A stretch of DNA of 57,872 bases from contig CAJXRC010000006.1 of assembly GCA_913058405.1 (NCBI GenBank), positions 1 to 57,872 on the forward strand, given 5' to 3'. Numbering within the stretch: the first letter of the stretch is position 1; every line of letters begins with the position of its first letter. The notes beneath the pieces are model-generated. The model was given only the letters and a program-made list of their open reading frames with translations, had not been told where the DNA came from and made no database searches. Position numbers and translations under genes: made by a program. The DNA comes from an uncultured Colwellia sp. Its GTDB lineage: Bacteria; Pseudomonadota; Gammaproteobacteria; Enterobacterales; Alteromonadaceae. Below, one piece after another: positions 10,301-18,282 of this stretch.

Positions 10301-11932
10301 ATCATTAAAGCCCCATAAACCATCATTACTCGTGAGTAAAAACCAATCACTGTTTGGTAATGAGCCCAAGAAATATAATAAACGCTCCGGAGAAAACTGT
10401 GTGGTAATTTCACTTAACGTATCAATTTGATACGTGGTTAAGTTGATTTTAAACAGACCTTTTTCGTTTGTTAGCCATAAGAAATCTCCTTCTCTTAGGA
10501 TATCAAATTGCTCAAGTGCCAGCAGTTGATTAATTTCATCATTAAAAGGTAAAGGTAATGTTTTTTCTTGTTTTTTATCAAATAGCTGTACGCCTTGAGC
10601 TGTAGAAACAAGTAATTGTTCTGGTGATAAAGTTAACAATCTATATATATGACTTGTCGTATAGATACTTTTGGAATCATTGTTTACCAAAAAAGGTGTC
10701 ACTTGTTGCTTAACTAAGTCAATTAAATTTAAACCATTTGAGGTGGCAATCCAAAGTAACTCATTATTGGAGCTGTCAGATAAAGCATGCCACACTTCGT
10801 TATAACTCAAGCTAGCAGAATTATTCTTTTTATAACCGTAATTTTTAACTAATTCTTTTTGAGGGTCCCATTGGTAAGCTCCTACTGTATTTGAGCCTAG
10901 CCAAAAAACACCATGGTTATCTTTAATCAGTGATTTTATATTGTCATCGGTAATATCATTAAAATAATCACTAAAGCCAAACAGAAATTCACTACTATTA
11001 TTTAATGTATTAATTGCGTAAAGACCTTTGTCAGCGGCTACGTATAATATATCTTCATCAAGTAATGTCTGCCATGGCGCCATATTTTCTATAAGCTGTT
11101 GGTAATTTGGTAACTGAGATTTACCTGCGATATATGCCTTAATCTGCGCAACGTTTATAGCAAAAAAACCATCAAACGATCCTAGGTATAAGGTTTGGTT
11201 CTTATCCGCGTGTACTGTGTATATATTATTAAATTCTTCAGTGTTAGATTGCTTCGTAAAATCAGTTAATATTTGCGGTAGTTTTTTCCAACGCTTCTTT
11301 TCAATATCATAGGCAAACACGCCTATTTGAGAACTTATATACATGACACCATCAGACAGTGACATTTTATATAACGTTGAATCTCCTGCAAACTCTGCTT
11401 CTAAATCGATTACTTGCTGATATTCATCAGTGATTTGATTATAAACACCGAGTGTTTTTGAAGTTAACACCCATATTTTATTGTCCGAGTCATTAATTAA
11501 ATCAGTAATATAATAATCAAAACCTTGTGTAAGTTTAATGGGGATATGCTGATATGCATCTGTTTTGGGGTTATAACTGTAGAGCTTTCGGCCATCAACA
11601 TTCAACCAAATCAAACCATTCCTATCTTCGAGCACATTGTATATTGCAACATTTTCAAAGCTATTCTCTGGTCCAGGCAATTGCCTAACTTCATTGCCAT
11701 CATAAATATTGACACCATTTTCAGTGGCTAGCCAAATAAAACCGGTTTTGTCTTGTATGATTGAAATAACGCTGCCTTGCGATAAACCATCTTCGACAGA
11801 TAGAAGCTCTAAGGAAAGATTTTCTATTGCAGCATAACTTTTAGGTGCGACTATAGCACCAATAAAAATAACGCTCAAAAAAATGCTTAACGGTAATCGA
11901 CAGGAAAGAAGTAATCTCTTAAGCATCATCAC
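7343..11932 (-). CDS. Propeller sensor diguanylate cyclase/phosphodiesterase
   Basis: A 1529-residue inner-membrane signalling protein. After a signal sequence (about 10-35), residues about 40-700 are two-component-regulator propeller repeats, recognisable as DKTGFIWLATENGV, DNHGVFWLGSN and ESGDIWFSSHNG. A Y_Y_Y-type beta domain follows (about 715-790), then one membrane helix (about 800-822). Two PAS regions come next (about 835-965 and 975-1090). GGDEF has an intact RIGGDEF near residue 1172; EAL carries EML in place of EAL near 1303, plus DDFGTG near 1422 and EGVET, so both activities are plausible. The periplasmic propeller would sense a ligand and set cyclic di-GMP levels, a common control on exopolysaccharide, though no link to the nearby locus is shown. 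Confidence 0.92.
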   Translation of the reverse strand: MMMLKRLLLSCRLPLSIFLSVIFIGAIVAPKSYAAIENLSLELLSVEDGLSQGSVISIIQDKTGFIWLATENGVNIYDGNEVRQLPGPENSFENVAIYNVLEDRNGLIWLNVDGRKLYSYNPKTDAYQHIPIKLTQGFDYYITDLINDSDNKIWVLTSKTLGVYNQITDEYQQVIDLEAEFAGDSTLYKMSLSDGVMYISSQIGVFAYDIEKKRWKKLPQILTDFTKQSNTEEFNNIYTVHADKNQTLYLGSFDGFFAINVAQIKAYIAGKSQLPNYQQLIENMAPWQTLLDEDILYVAADKGLYAINTLNNSSEFLFGFSDYFNDITDDNIKSLIKDNHGVFWLGSNTVGAYQWDPQKELVKNYGYKKNNSASLSYNEVWHALSDSSNNELLWIATSNGLNLIDLVKQQVTPFLVNNDSKSIYTTSHIYRLLTLSPEQLLVSTAQGVQLFDKKQEKTLPLPFNDEINQLLALEQFDILREGDFLWLTNEKGLFKINLTTYQIDTLSEITTQFSPERLLYFLGSLPNSDWFLLTSNDGLWGFNDNTREFVQLYQLEGVLSGENVYIDNWAIDKNQVLWLSYSGKGLIGLTLPDFKEKYFYHKANSIIENNVYGVMADESGDIWFSSHNGIFMLDSDNQHISHYTRKNGLGATEFNARAHASLANGSFVYGSMEGISIFDPLELKKIYDDEKVQVKVTAVELLSRKLILPLVIENNAVINLNHDDVGIRIDFSTFSYGNEKSITYKYHLTGQDNIDFPASREAHVTFPSLASGKHTLSIQAKSPYTGEYSLPVHIKFNVGFAPWGSPLAVLLYSIVLILMIVLWYRYRKIQQQELLDIHEQVKYRENRLQLALTGSNSEVWDWQADEDLMFGKRVALDLGYREKALFYSLEEHIALIHPEDHDNFIHCWQLFINSASLKDNFSCTYRLKTSDGKWFWYKDLGKIVAVDSNNQPVRVTGSYTNITESRANEERAQYYGDAFQQTQDWVFIIDEKISRITANQSMRAVFDWPEEEFDFSDKLLGVSQKRRIFYRKLMLSLKEGEHWRGEELIVTANKDEYHVIINVTVGLSSVTNALHYLFVLTDISAQKSAESELRLLANYDHLTGLPNRTLLLERIKHAIDFSNRRDTSIAVFFIDLDRFKQVNDSLGHNFGDLLLREITKRLQNALRIDDTVARIGGDEFVVLLESFANENQLGRIAEKVIDTIGQAIDLDGNLVSVGASVGIALYPNDGINSDELLRHADVAMYHAKQAGKGNFKFYTAQMNVEAMERLSKESALKLAVKNDEFVNHYQPIIDAYTGKAVGVEMLMRWQTPTNLVPPNDFISLSEELNLIIKMTEVALERVCKDLKEWHTIRPEFYVSINLSVQHFVEADIVSFISDLLARYQLPATILRVEITESSLISQPENAITTMRKLSSLGLTLALDDFGTGFSSLSYLKKLPLDIIKIDRSFVSGIGINDADEAIVDTTLVLAKRLNMHCIAEGVETIEQLNYLVAKHCHYIQGYLYSKPRSAKKIMENLLIDKTELISTNR

Positions 11933-12519
11933 TCAACAACAGAATTAATTATAAGATTATAAAGGTCACATAAAGTATAGTTTACGATGGCGTTGTGCAA
12001 ACAAAAATCAATAAAAACATAACTGCTAACAACAGGTTTACTTACGCTATACAATAAAATCACACCGATTAGCAATTGAGCAGAACATTAACGCGTGTAT
12101 TTATACCCGCTATACTTGAAGATGCTCGTTTCAGGAGGTCTGAGTGACTCATAATTAAGGCACATTTTTTTATTAAGGGTTATTCAGGAGAATATGCTCC
12201 TGCATTCTCTAATAAGCTACTTCCATGCAGCGTCCTTAAAAAGAAAGGTAACGCAGAGTATGATTTGCTCAGCCATCCCCAAAGGGCTGGTTTAGAAACG
12301 TTTTAAGCAGCGTTATTGATTTCGACAATAGAATAACGATTCTCTTCAATCAATGCCTTGCCTAAAGGCGTTTCTAATTCCAGCTGAATAATGCATCTTC
12401 AGGTAGAACGGGTATATAACTTAATATGATGAATATTTTATAACTATTGTCTTAATAGCCTTGAATAAAGCCTATCTAGGTCTTACATCTCTTATAACAT
12501 AAACTAATTTTTAAGCATT
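11933..12519. other. Divergent intergenic region with a repeat element
   Basis: A 587-base gap between the divergent sensor and prlC genes. The middle 315 bases are a complete repeat element (12102-12416). The left 169 bases should hold the sensor promoter and the right 103 bases the prlC promoter; neither shows a clear -35/-10 pair to my eye. No reading frame of interest. Confidence 0.6.
12102..12416. repeat. Complete MITE-like inverted-repeat element (copy 2)
   Basis: About 315 bases bounded by imperfect terminal inverted repeats of some 33 bases: the left end starts TATACCCG and includes ACTTGAAGATGC, and the right end is the complement, GCATCTTCAGGT and CGGGTATA. The inner right arm is about 93 percent identical to copy 1 at 4352-4460. 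It encodes no protein. The ends may extend to a TA dinucleotide, but a target-site duplication cannot be fixed by eye. Confidence 0.8.
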
Positions 12520-14571
12520 ATGACCAATCCATTATTAGTACCTAGCGAACTACCTGCCTTTTCAAAAATTAAGCCTGAACATGTAAAGCCTGCTGTTGAG
12601 CAATCAATCAGTGATTGCAAAAAAATTATAGAGCAAGTTCTCGCTAATAATGATGTCTTCACTTGGGATAATTTAGTATTACCTATTGATGAAGTTGATG
12701 ATGTTTTATCTAAACTTTGGTCGCCGGTTTCCCATATGAATTCAGTGATGAGTAGTGATGAGTTGCGTGATGCATATGAATCTTGTCTGCCTCTTTTATC
12801 TGAATATGGCACCTTCGTTGGTCAACATGAAGGTTTATATCAAGCCTACCTCAGCGTTAAAGACAGTAAGCAATTTGAACAGCTTAATATAGCTCAACAG
12901 AAAGTGATCACCAATGCCCTTCGCGATTTCAAACTATCAGGCATAGCCTTAAATAATGACGATAAGAAACGTTATGGTGAAATAGCTACTCGCTTATCAG
13001 AACTAAGCTCTAGTTTTAGCAATAACGTGCTCGATGCTACCCATGCCTTTAGTATTACCATAGCAGACGCAAAAGACCTTACTGGTTTGCCTGAGAGTGC
13101 TTTAGCGGCGGCAAAAGAACTTGCTGCAGCAAAAGAGCAACAGGGTTTTACTTTTACGCTTGATATTCCAAGTTATCTACCGGTAATGATGTACTGTGAT
13201 AACGCTAAATTGCGCGAACAACTTTATACCGCATTTGTTACCCGTGCCTCAGACCAAGGGCCGAATGCCAATGAATTTGATAACAGTGCCATCATGGATG
13301 AGCTACTAAGCTTGAGACATGAATTAGCTAACTTGCTTGATTTTGACAACTATGCCCAACACTCATTGGCCACTAAAATGGCGAATAGTACGAGTGAAGT
13401 AATGGCGTTTCTTGAAAATTTAGCCATTAAATCACAACACCAAGGTAAAAAAGACTTTAAAGAGTTAAGCGATTTTGCAGCAAGTGAGTTTAATCAAGAT
13501 AATTTACAGGCATGGGATTTAGCTTATTACAGCGAAAAGTTAAAACAAAGTCGCTACGCTATTTCTGATGAACAATTACGCCCATATTTCCCTAAAGATA
13601 AAGTTGTTTCTGGGTTATTTGAAGTCGTCCATAAGCTTTTTGGCTTATCTATTAAACATAGAGAAGATGTTGATGTTTGGCATGACGACGTTAACTTTTA
13701 TGACGTGTTTGATAAGGCAGGTGAAAAGCGTGGTAGCTTCTATCTTGATCTTTATGCTCGCGAGAAAAAACGTGGTGGTGCTTGGATGGATGACTGCGTT
13801 GGTCGAAGCCAGCTAGCTGATGGTTCTATTCAATACCCAGTTGCTTATTTAACGTGTAATTTTAACGGGCCTGTAGGCAATCAACCTGCATTATTTACCC
13901 ATGATGAAGTCGTTACCCTATTCCATGAGTTTGGTCATGGTATTCATCACATGTTGAGCCAAATAAACGCCAGCAGTGTTGCAGGTATTAATGGTGTTCC
14001 TTGGGATGCCGTAGAACTTCCTAGTCAATTTTTAGAAAACTGGTGCTGGCAGCCAGAAGCTCTTGCGTTTATTTCCGGTCATTTTGAAAGTGGAGAGCCA
14101 TTGCCTCAGGAAATGTTAACTAAAATGCTAGCAGCGAAAAACTTCCAATCGGCGATGCAAATGTTGCGTCAAATTGAGTTCAGCATCTTTGATTTCACTA
14201 TGCATGAAAGCTTTGATCCGAAAGCATTAAACAATGAGAAACATATTCAACAAGTGCTCGATAACGTCAGAGCTAAATATTCAGTAGTAACAGCGCCTGC
14301 ATTTAATCGCTTCCAACATGGTTTTAGCCACATCTTTGGTGGTGGTTATTCAGCTGGCTACTACAGCTATAAGTGGGCAGAAGTCTTATCCGCTGACGCA
14401 TTCGGTTTATTTGAAGAGCAAGGCATCTTCAATGAAGAAACCGGTCAGTCATTCTTGAACAATATTTTAGAAAAAGGCGGCAGCGAAGAACCAAGTGAAT
14501 TGTTTAAAAACTTCAGAGGCAGAGCGCCAGAAATTGATGCGTTATTGCGTCATTGTGGTATCGAAGCTTAA
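12520..14571 (+). CDS. prlC: Oligopeptidase A (M3 zinc metallopeptidase)
   Basis: A 683-residue cytoplasmic peptidase that degrades oligopeptides, including cleaved signal peptides; E. coli PrlC has 680 residues. The zinc site HEFGHGIHHML lies at about 468-478, with the third ligand in the following helix (WDAVELPSQFLENW). The C-terminal FGGGYSAGYYSYKWAEV is the substrate-binding segment of the family. The ribosome-binding site is weak (TTTTTAAGC). It is followed after 17 bases by the Tag-like gene. In E. coli prlC is followed by the methyltransferase gene rsmJ, which is not the case here. Confidence 0.95.
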   Translation: MTNPLLVPSELPAFSKIKPEHVKPAVEQSISDCKKIIEQVLANNDVFTWDNLVLPIDEVDDVLSKLWSPVSHMNSVMSSDELRDAYESCLPLLSEYGTFVGQHEGLYQAYLSVKDSKQFEQLNIAQQKVITNALRDFKLSGIALNNDDKKRYGEIATRLSELSSSFSNNVLDATHAFSITIADAKDLTGLPESALAAAKELAAAKEQQGFTFTLDIPSYLPVMMYCDNAKLREQLYTAFVTRASDQGPNANEFDNSAIMDELLSLRHELANLLDFDNYAQHSLATKMANSTSEVMAFLENLAIKSQHQGKKDFKELSDFAASEFNQDNLQAWDLAYYSEKLKQSRYAISDEQLRPYFPKDKVVSGLFEVVHKLFGLSIKHREDVDVWHDDVNFYDVFDKAGEKRGSFYLDLYAREKKRGGAWMDDCVGRSQLADGSIQYPVAYLTCNFNGPVGNQPALFTHDEVVTLFHEFGHGIHHMLSQINASSVAGINGVPWDAVELPSQFLENWCWQPEALAFISGHFESGEPLPQEMLTKMLAAKNFQSAMQMLRQIEFSIFDFTMHESFDPKALNNEKHIQQVLDNVRAKYSVVTAPAFNRFQHGFSHIFGGGYSAGYYSYKWAEVLSADAFGLFEEQGIFNEETGQSFLNNILEKGGSEEPSELFKNFRGRAPEIDALLRHCGIEA

Positions 14572-14588
14572 CTGAGTACATAAGCAAT

Positions 14589-15320
14589 ATGACACACGAA
14601 TCATTTAAATCATTATACCAACGTGCTGCCGATCGAAAAGGTGGCAAGTTGGCACTTGAGCTATTGCTAGGTAAAAGGATATTGGGTAAAAAATTACTTG
14701 ATGATAACGCCGCAGAGCAAAGTATTGCGCAACTCACTGATGACAGAGTTTTAGCTGCTTTTACTAAACAGATCTTCAAATCAGGTTTTGTTTGGCGAGT
14801 CGTTGAGAATAAATGGCCAGACTTTGAAGAGCATTTTTTTAACTTTAGCATCGAAAAAATGCTCATGATGCCAGAGGAAATGTTGGAGCGAAAAGCAGCA
14901 GATCCGAAAATCATTCGTAATTATAATAAAGTAAAGACAATTAAAGCTAATGCTCAGATGATTTTTGATGTCACATTAGACAAAAAAATTAGCTTTTCTC
15001 AGTTTATTCATGACTGGCCAAGTGAAGATATCATTGGCTTATGGTCTTTTTTGAAAAAGCATGGCCAACGCTTAGGTGGCAATACTGGCCCATACGCACT
15101 TAGATTATTAGGCAAGGATACTTTTATTTTAAGCAGTGATGTTGAAGCGTACTTAAGAGCACAGCAAATCATTGACGGTGGTTTACAAAGTAAAAAAAGC
15201 TTAACTGCGATACAAGCATATTTTAACAAATTGCAAAGTGAAAGTGGCTATAGCTTAACGCAACTGAGTCGATTAATCGCTTTCGCTAGCGGTGATAATT
15301 ATGTGCAGGTTGAGGGATAA
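14589..15320 (+). CDS. DNA-3-methyladenine glycosylase I-like protein
   Basis: A 243-residue protein related to the Tag family of base-excision glycosylases. The segment FVWRVVENKWPDFEEHFFNF followed by IIRNYNKVKTIKANAQ corresponds to the Tag helix-hairpin-like core that packs on methylated bases, but the N-terminal zinc-binding Cys/His of classical Tag is absent. Start chosen at the ATG giving MTHESFKSL, since the longer frame would overlap the prlC end without a ribosome-binding site. It lies 17 bases after prlC and is probably co-transcribed. The fold assignment is good; activity on 3-methyladenine is uncertain. Confidence 0.8.
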   Translation: MTHESFKSLYQRAADRKGGKLALELLLGKRILGKKLLDDNAAEQSIAQLTDDRVLAAFTKQIFKSGFVWRVVENKWPDFEEHFFNFSIEKMLMMPEEMLERKAADPKIIRNYNKVKTIKANAQMIFDVTLDKKISFSQFIHDWPSEDIIGLWSFLKKHGQRLGGNTGPYALRLLGKDTFILSSDVEAYLRAQQIIDGGLQSKKSLTAIQAYFNKLQSESGYSLTQLSRLIAFASGDNYVQVEG

Positions 15321-15399
15321 GTTACAAACCTTAGAGACAATGCAGGGAGAAAAGATTAACATATTACAAATCTGTAAATAGTCTTCATGGAAGATAGTT

Positions 15400-16962
15400 G
15401 TGTTATTCAATTCTGCTGAATTTATTTTTCTATTCTTACCTATTAGTTTATTGCTATTTTTTTATCTCGCTAACCGCTGGGGTAATGAAGTAGCAATAGC
15501 TGGTTTAGTTGTTTCTTCATTATTCTTTTATGGTTGGTGGAACCCTAGCTATCTAATCTTATTATTAATATCAATGGTGCTCAATTATCAGTTGGGGAAA
15601 CGCCTAGGTAAAAATAATAATAAAAAACTACTTACTGTAGGTATCTCCCTTAATCTAGCAGCTATCGCCTACTTTAAATATGCTGGCTTTATTGTTTTTA
15701 ACTTAAATGCCGTTACTGGAGAGAATTGGAGTCTCGGCAATATAATCCTACCTTTAGCTATTTCATTTTTTACTTTTCAACAAATAGCCTACTTAGTAGA
15801 TTCATATAAAGGTATCACTAAAGAGTATAGTTTTCTGCATTACGCTTTATTTGTGTCATTCTTTCCGCAGCTAATTGCTGGACCTATTGTTCACCACAAA
15901 GACATGCTGCCACAATTTTCTAGCACCAAACGATACCAAGTAAATAGTACTAACTTCAAAATTGGTTTAACTATTTTTGCTATTGGTTTATTCAAAAAAA
16001 CAGTATTAGCTGACGGCATTGCGGTGTATGCCAACCCAATTTTTACCATTGCCGATGCAGGAGGTAACGTTGATTTATTTATGGCTTGGGGTGGTTCACT
16101 AGCCTATACCTTTCAGCTTTATTTTGATTTCTCTGGTTACTCAGACATGGCAATAGGGCTTGCACGCCTTTTTGGTATTATATTACCTCTTAATTTTTAT
16201 TCTCCTTATAAAGCAGCCAATATTTCAGAGTTCTGGCGCCGCTGGCATATCACCTTATCTCACTTTTTAAGGGATTATGTTTATATTGCTCTTGGTGGTA
16301 ACCGAAGCGGTAAAATAAAGCGCTACAGCAATTTATTTATCACTATGCTACTTGGGGGCTTATGGCATGGGGCTGGTTGGAATTTTATTATTTGGGGAGC
16401 ATTACACGGTAGTTATTTGATGATTAACTTAGGCTGGCAAGCACTAAAGTTCAAATATTCATTATTAATCACAGAAACTAAGATCTATATTTTTACCGCT
16501 TGGCTTATTACCTTCATAGCGGTAGTTATTGGTTGGGTCTTTTTTAGAGCCGTAACATTGGATGGTGCTCTGATCATACTTAAAGGCATGGTAGGTTTAA
16601 ATGGTATTGAAATACCCAATGCAATTCTTGCCCGCACAGGCTCACTTGGCAATAGTTTACAGGCGCTTGGAATAGCCCCGTCGAATGGGGGGAAAACATT
16701 TGTCATGACTTGGTTATGGAATATGACTTTACTCATCTTTGTACTAACTCTACCAAATATCCAAGACCTATTTTTCAAGAAAAAAGGTACATTAAGTGAG
16801 TTTAACTATGAGAGTCAAAGTACTTTCTGGCCTATAAGGCAACTTATTTTAGGTTTTACTTGGTCAGATACTCGTAAATGGGCGCTATTTTCGGGTACTT
16901 GCTTAGCTTTAGGCATGTTAACTCTTTCTCAAGTTAGTGAATTTTTATACTTCCAATTTTAG
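15400..16962 (+). CDS. AlgI-like MBOAT O-acyltransferase
   Basis: A 520-residue integral membrane protein of the alginate O-acetylation family, which passes acetyl groups across the inner membrane to a periplasmic partner that modifies polysaccharide. It has around ten membrane segments. The family signature FWRRWHITLSHFLRDYVYI is followed by GGLWHGAGWNF, whose His (about residue 323) is the presumed catalytic residue. It starts with GTG, supported by GGAAG nine bases upstream. The next gene, an SGNH-like protein, begins 14 bases downstream, a typical AlgI-AlgJ/X arrangement. It likely O-acylates the exopolysaccharide made by the downstream locus, although that assignment is by proximity. Confidence 0.92.
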   Translation: MLFNSAEFIFLFLPISLLLFFYLANRWGNEVAIAGLVVSSLFFYGWWNPSYLILLLISMVLNYQLGKRLGKNNNKKLLTVGISLNLAAIAYFKYAGFIVFNLNAVTGENWSLGNIILPLAISFFTFQQIAYLVDSYKGITKEYSFLHYALFVSFFPQLIAGPIVHHKDMLPQFSSTKRYQVNSTNFKIGLTIFAIGLFKKTVLADGIAVYANPIFTIADAGGNVDLFMAWGGSLAYTFQLYFDFSGYSDMAIGLARLFGIILPLNFYSPYKAANISEFWRRWHITLSHFLRDYVYIALGGNRSGKIKRYSNLFITMLLGGLWHGAGWNFIIWGALHGSYLMINLGWQALKFKYSLLITETKIYIFTAWLITFIAVVIGWVFFRAVTLDGALIILKGMVGLNGIEIPNAILARTGSLGNSLQALGIAPSNGGKTFVMTWLWNMTLLIFVLTLPNIQDLFFKKKGTLSEFNYESQSTFWPIRQLILGFTWSDTRKWALFSGTCLALGMLTLSQVSEFLYFQF

Positions 16963-16976
16963 GTCTTGCTATAACA

Positions 16977-18191
16977 ATGAAATATATCAGCACATACTTC
17001 ACTAGTTTCGCTATTGTACTTTTTTCTATTGCTACATTTAACTGGTTTATCGACCCTTTTGGCATGTTTTGGTCACCGCAAGTAGAAAGGGTCAATCTAG
17101 TAAAACCTGAAGCAGGTAAACGCTCACGTATTACTAAAGCATATCAAGTAAATGAAATTAAGCCTGATATATTAATTGTGGGCAACTCACGCGTTGAAAT
17201 GGGACTGAACCCAAATAATAATAACTTTAACGGTAAAGTCGTTTACAACCAAGGTATGCCGGGTGCTAGTGTAGCCATGCAAGTCGATTATGCTCTTGAT
17301 GCTATGGCTAATAACGACACGATAGAGCAATTGTTCGTTGGCGTAGACTTTCTCGACTTTTTATTAAGTAAAAAACAAGTACTCAATTTCAAAACTAAAA
17401 ATGATAGCCATGGACAAACTAAGTATGACTTCAGGCTAATTTCACAGGATAAGAGCAACCTTGCAAGCATTGCTCGTTTGAAAGAAAAATTAACGATGAT
17501 ATTTTCTCTTGATGCCTTTAGCGCCAGTATCAATACTATTTTTCAACAAAAAAGCAAGACGAGTAGTATTAATCCTCTTGGTTTCAATAATGCTCTTTCT
17601 TATGTTTCAATTATGAATAGCGAAGGCATAAAACCGTTATTCAAACAAAAGCTACATGAAATTTCAACTCGTTTAACAAGTAAACAGTGGGTAATTAAGG
17701 CACAAGAGACCGCCCCCTACTCACCAACATTTGCTCATTTAGGTAGATTAATTAAAGTGGCCAAAGAAAAGCAGGTCGATATTGTTTTTTTCATCAATCC
17801 CTATCATTTCAGCTACTTGCATACTTTAGCGGATAATAGCCAGTGGTCTAACTTTCAAGTATGGAAAAAAACGCTAGTTAATTACCTTAGTATAATGCAA
17901 GGAGATGAATTCACTTTATGGGATTTTAGCGGCGAAAGTGACTTTGTTAATGAGGGAGTACCATTAGCAAACCCTAAACAACAAATGCAGTGGTTCTGGG
18001 AGCCTGCACACTATAAGAAAGAACTTGGAAATTCAATTTTATTCACTTTATTAAGAGAGTTCCCTAAGCATTCCTTCTTTGGAGAAAAATTAACCTGTAA
18101 CAATATAGATCCTATTAACGCAAAAGAATACAGTCGCCTAAAAGAACATTCTTTAGAATGGAAGAAATTAAAAAAGCAGCTTAATTTATAG
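16977..18191 (+). CDS. Membrane-anchored SGNH-like partner of the MBOAT protein
   Basis: A 404-residue protein with one N-terminal membrane helix (about 5-23) and a periplasmic domain. VGNSRVEMGL (residues 68-77) fits the nucleophile block of SGNH/AlgX-like acyl esterases and transferases, with Ser71 as candidate. FWEPAHYKKELG near residue 345 would be the C-terminal block with His. The central region (about 130-290) is not recognised. It begins 14 bases after the MBOAT gene, so the pair probably works as transmembrane acetyl donor and periplasmic transferase. Sequence similarity to characterised AlgX or AlgJ looks low. Confidence 0.75.
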   Translation: MKYISTYFTSFAIVLFSIATFNWFIDPFGMFWSPQVERVNLVKPEAGKRSRITKAYQVNEIKPDILIVGNSRVEMGLNPNNNNFNGKVVYNQGMPGASVAMQVDYALDAMANNDTIEQLFVGVDFLDFLLSKKQVLNFKTKNDSHGQTKYDFRLISQDKSNLASIARLKEKLTMIFSLDAFSASINTIFQQKSKTSSINPLGFNNALSYVSIMNSEGIKPLFKQKLHEISTRLTSKQWVIKAQETAPYSPTFAHLGRLIKVAKEKQVDIVFFINPYHFSYLHTLADNSQWSNFQVWKKTLVNYLSIMQGDEFTLWDFSGESDFVNEGVPLANPKQQMQWFWEPAHYKKELGNSILFTLLREFPKHSFFGEKLTCNNIDPINAKEYSRLKEHSLEWKKLKKQLNL

Positions 18192-18282
18192 TTATTCTAA
18201 TAGTTAACCTATAATATAAAACGCTTCAATAATTAATAAATTGTATTAAATAACATGTTACAACTAAGTTCAAAAATAACTC

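Noticed and set aside
13568-13816. 82-codon frame inside prlC
   Set aside because: It overlaps the catalytic domain of prlC in another frame and shows no start signal.
14513-14914. 133-codon minus-strand frame opposite the prlC end and Tag-like gene
   Set aside because: It lies antisense to two well-supported genes and its product has no domain; a shadow frame.
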